Shown: positions 62,644-64,000 of the stretch, one piece after another
Numbering within the stretch: the stretch's first letter is position 1
Layout of the letters: each line of letters opens with the position of its first letter
Source: Nocardioides sp.
GTDB taxonomy: Bacteria; Actinomycetota; Actinomycetes; Propionibacteriales; Nocardioidaceae
Direction of reading: 5' to 3'
Assembly: GCF_029937575.1 (NCBI RefSeq)
Contig: NZ_JAPYPS010000007.1
Span: 55,481-119,480 of the forward strand
DNA: 64,000 nucleotides
Notes under the pieces: model-generated
Databases searched by the model: none
Told to the model about the DNA's origin: nothing
What the model saw: the letters and a program-made list of their open reading frames with translations, nothing else
Program-made: the position numbers and the translations under genes

Positions 62644-63693
62644 ATGAGCGACCCGGAGCAGCCGTCCTACGGTCCTCCGCCGACCGGGGCGCCCTACGGG
62701 GCTCCTGTCGCCGTCTCGCCCGGGCCGGACGCCGAGGAGGTCGGCGGGCTGGAGTACCACCGGATCTACCGCGCGGGCCGGCGCGGCTGGGGCTGGTACA
62801 TCGGCGGGATCGCGACTCTGGGCGTCTTCTTCCTGCTGGTCAACGTCATCATCGTGATCGTCGGCTCGATCGCCATCCTGGTGGCCACCGGTACGCCGTT
62901 GGACGAGCTGGGTGACCGGTTGACGGCCCTGGCCGACACGGGCGACGTCACGCCATCGGTGCTGCTGTTCCTCAACGCCGTGCTGATCCTCACGATCCCG
63001 GCCGCGTGGTTCTGCACCCGCGTCTTCCACGACATCAAGCCGCGCTGGCTCGCCTCGGTGGCGCCCCGCATCAGGTGGAAGTGGCTGCTGATCTCTTTCG
63101 GCCCGGCGCTGGTTGCCTTGGTGGTCGCCATCTTCCTGGGGGCGCTGCTGCCCGGCGCCGAGAACGAGGACGTGACCGGGGGCGCCAACGCCTTCACCGA
63201 CACCACCCGTGACTTCCTGCTCGTGATCGTGCTGCTCACCCCGCTGCAGGCCGTGGCCGAGGAGTACGCGTTCCGGGGGTACCTGACGCAGGCGTTCGGC
63301 AGCCTGGTGCGGGATCCCGTGAAGGCGCGCTACCTCGCAGTGATCGGTCCGGCCGCCCTGTTCGCCGCAGCACACGGAGGGCAGAGCCTGCCGGTCTTCT
63401 TCGACCGACTCGCCTTCGGTCTGGTTGCCGGCGTCCTGGTGATCGCCACCGGCGGTCTGGAGGCGGCGATCGCCTACCACGTGCTCAACAACCTGCTGGC
63501 CTTCGGCATCGCGCTCTTCTTCGGCGACATGACCCAGGCCCTGAACCCGGGGGAGGGGAGCTGGTGGGACATGGTCGTGAGCACCGCCAAGTCGGGCATC
63601 TTCGTCGTCCTGACCATCTCCCTGGCCCGCAGGATGGGCTTGCAGACGCGGACGACACCGGGCGTTTTGGAGCCGCCCCGAAGCCCCGTGTAG
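62644..63693 (+). CDS. CPBP-family intramembrane glutamic endopeptidase
   Basis: A 349-aa membrane protein. It has a Pro/Gly/Tyr-rich cytoplasmic N-terminus (about 1-45), then about eight helices. The catalytic motifs are EEYAFRGYL (Glu-Glu-x3-Arg), FAAAHGG and HVLNNLLAF, in the order known for CAAX/Abi (CPBP, Rce1-like) proteases. Roles in bacteria include peptide maturation, self-immunity and envelope regulation; the substrate is unknown. It lies 6 bp after gltX. Confidence 0.9.
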   Translation: MSDPEQPSYGPPPTGAPYGAPVAVSPGPDAEEVGGLEYHRIYRAGRRGWGWYIGGIATLGVFFLLVNVIIVIVGSIAILVATGTPLDELGDRLTALADTGDVTPSVLLFLNAVLILTIPAAWFCTRVFHDIKPRWLASVAPRIRWKWLLISFGPALVALVVAIFLGALLPGAENEDVTGGANAFTDTTRDFLLVIVLLTPLQAVAEEYAFRGYLTQAFGSLVRDPVKARYLAVIGPAALFAAAHGGQSLPVFFDRLAFGLVAGVLVIATGGLEAAIAYHVLNNLLAFGIALFFGDMTQALNPGEGSWWDMVVSTAKSGIFVVLTISLARRMGLQTRTTPGVLEPPRSPV

Positions 63694-63743
63694 TGTTTCT
63701 CCTCGGTCCTCCGGAGCGCTTCCGAGTGGTGTCGGAGAGGCCA

Positions 63744-63766
63744 AGCTCTACTGATCCAGTAGAGCT
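63744..63766. terminator. Perfect 10-bp hairpin before tRNA-Gln
   Basis: AGCTCTACTG (63744-63753) pairs with CAGTAGAGCT (63757-63766) around the 3-nt loop ATC. It ends two bases before the tRNA. It may end the gltX-CPBP transcript or mark the 5' processing site of the tRNA precursor. No T-run follows. Confidence 0.55.
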
Positions 63767-63768
63767 AG

Positions 63769-63840
63769 TGGGATATGGTGTAATTGGCAACACGACTGGT
63801 TCTGGTCCAGTTATTCTAGGTTCGAGTCCTAGTATCCCAG
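63769..63840 (+). tRNA. tRNA-Gln (anticodon CUG)
   Basis: 72 nt. The acceptor TGGGATA (63769-63775) pairs with TATCCCA (63833-63839), with discriminator G. The anticodon stem ACTGG/CCAGT encloses loop TTCTGGT, anticodon CTG at 63802-63804. The T-arm has GGTTCGAGTCC. CCA is not encoded. The weak T-A first pair is typical for tRNA-Gln. Confidence 0.93.
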
Positions 63841-63925
63841 CGAGTTGTGCGGCCCCGATCTTCAACAGGGGCCCACGATTTGTGGCAGTGGCCCAGCGTT
63901 GGCTAGTCTCTGTCAGGTTGTTCAG
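63841..63925 (+). other. Spacer between tRNA-Gln and tRNA-Glu
   Basis: 85 bp. TAGTCT at 63904-63909 is a possible -10 for a separate tRNA-Glu promoter. No other feature is visible. Confidence 0.35.
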
Positions 63926-63998
63926 GCCCCCGTTGTGTAGCGGCCTAGCACGCCGCCCTCTCACGGCGGTAGCGCCGGTTCGAATCCGGTCGGGGGTA
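63926..63998 (+). tRNA. tRNA-Glu (anticodon CUC)
   Basis: 73 nt. The acceptor GCCCCCG (63926-63932) pairs with CGGGGGT (63991-63997), discriminator A. The anticodon stem CCGCC/GGCGG encloses loop CTCTCAC, anticodon CTC. The T-arm has GGTTCGAATCC. It is complete just before the window ends. Confidence 0.94.
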
Positions 63999-64000
63999 CA

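Noticed and set aside
60763-63744. A 993-codon open frame on the minus strand opposite the FAH gene, gltX and the CPBP gene
   Set aside because: It is a shadow of coding regions with strong family motifs on the plus strand; its translation is repetitive His/Gln/Gly/Arg.

Overview
The window is a 64-kb piece of a high-GC (about 70%) actinobacterial chromosome. F420-type PPOX protein, IdeR/DtxR-type iron boxes, a GlnX-GlnH-PknG module, many GTG/TTG starts, very frequent 4-nt ATGA/GTGA gene overlaps and many starts only 6-9 nt behind a TANNNT -10 box (leaderless genes) fit Actinobacteria. Gene content and order suggest a Nocardioides-like member of the Nocardioidaceae; this placement is inferred from recall, not from a database search. 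No rRNA, CRISPR array, prophage or transposase was seen.

Layout. 1-16.5 kb: the 3' end of ilvD, an unrecognised secreted protein, VOC and Eis-type GNAT proteins, an acyl-CoA carboxylase carboxyltransferase, kynureninase plus an MFS transporter, a PPOX protein, a coupled operon of two tiny ORFs and a Pr6Pr membrane protein, a pterin dehydratase/VOC fusion, an SDR, then ilvB-ilvN-ilvC behind a transcription attenuator, and an ABC exporter pair. 17-27 kb: FrnE-like protein, iron-boxed efeUOB, serA, two exported proteins, and a divergent MocR regulator/YczE membrane protein pair. 27.2-39.6 kb: one tightly packed ten-gene operon joining TelA, a CbxX-type AAA+ ATPase, the amino-acid sensor pair GlnX/GlnH, the kinase PknG, a PP2C phosphatase, a VWA protein and an FHA reader. 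40-43.4 kb: a branched-chain leader peptide, a 45-aa protein, leuB and ilvE. 43.4-49.3 kb: iron-boxed siderophore ABC uptake genes and a second membrane Ser/Thr kinase. 49.4-53 kb: cimA behind an isoleucine-type attenuator, a small membrane protein and an amidase. 53.1-57.3 kb: bioB-bioA-bioF-bioD. 57.4-64 kb: pentapeptide-repeat protein, a methylene-THF dehydrogenase, a glycosylase-annotated protein with a 53-aa partner, FAH-family protein, gltX, a CPBP protease, tRNA-Gln(CUG) and tRNA-Glu(CUC).

How the genes work together. Branched-chain amino-acid synthesis runs through the window (ilvD, ilvBN, ilvC, leuB, ilvE, cimA). Three separate leader peptides carry different branched-chain codon runs (LVV, VLVLI, VIII), suggesting unit-by-unit tuning. 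Two iron-uptake operons carry three IdeR-like boxes. The PknG operon is the most striking region: it combines the known GlnH/GlnX/PknG aspartate-glutamate sensing branch with TelA/VWA/PP2C parts that recall the proposed Ter-type phosphorylation systems. The kinase, the phosphatase and the FHA protein all carry paired N-terminal zinc ribbons. Intergenic DNA holds three copies of a dispersed ~65-bp repeat, a nested palindromic element, and long perfect hairpins at three convergent gene ends.
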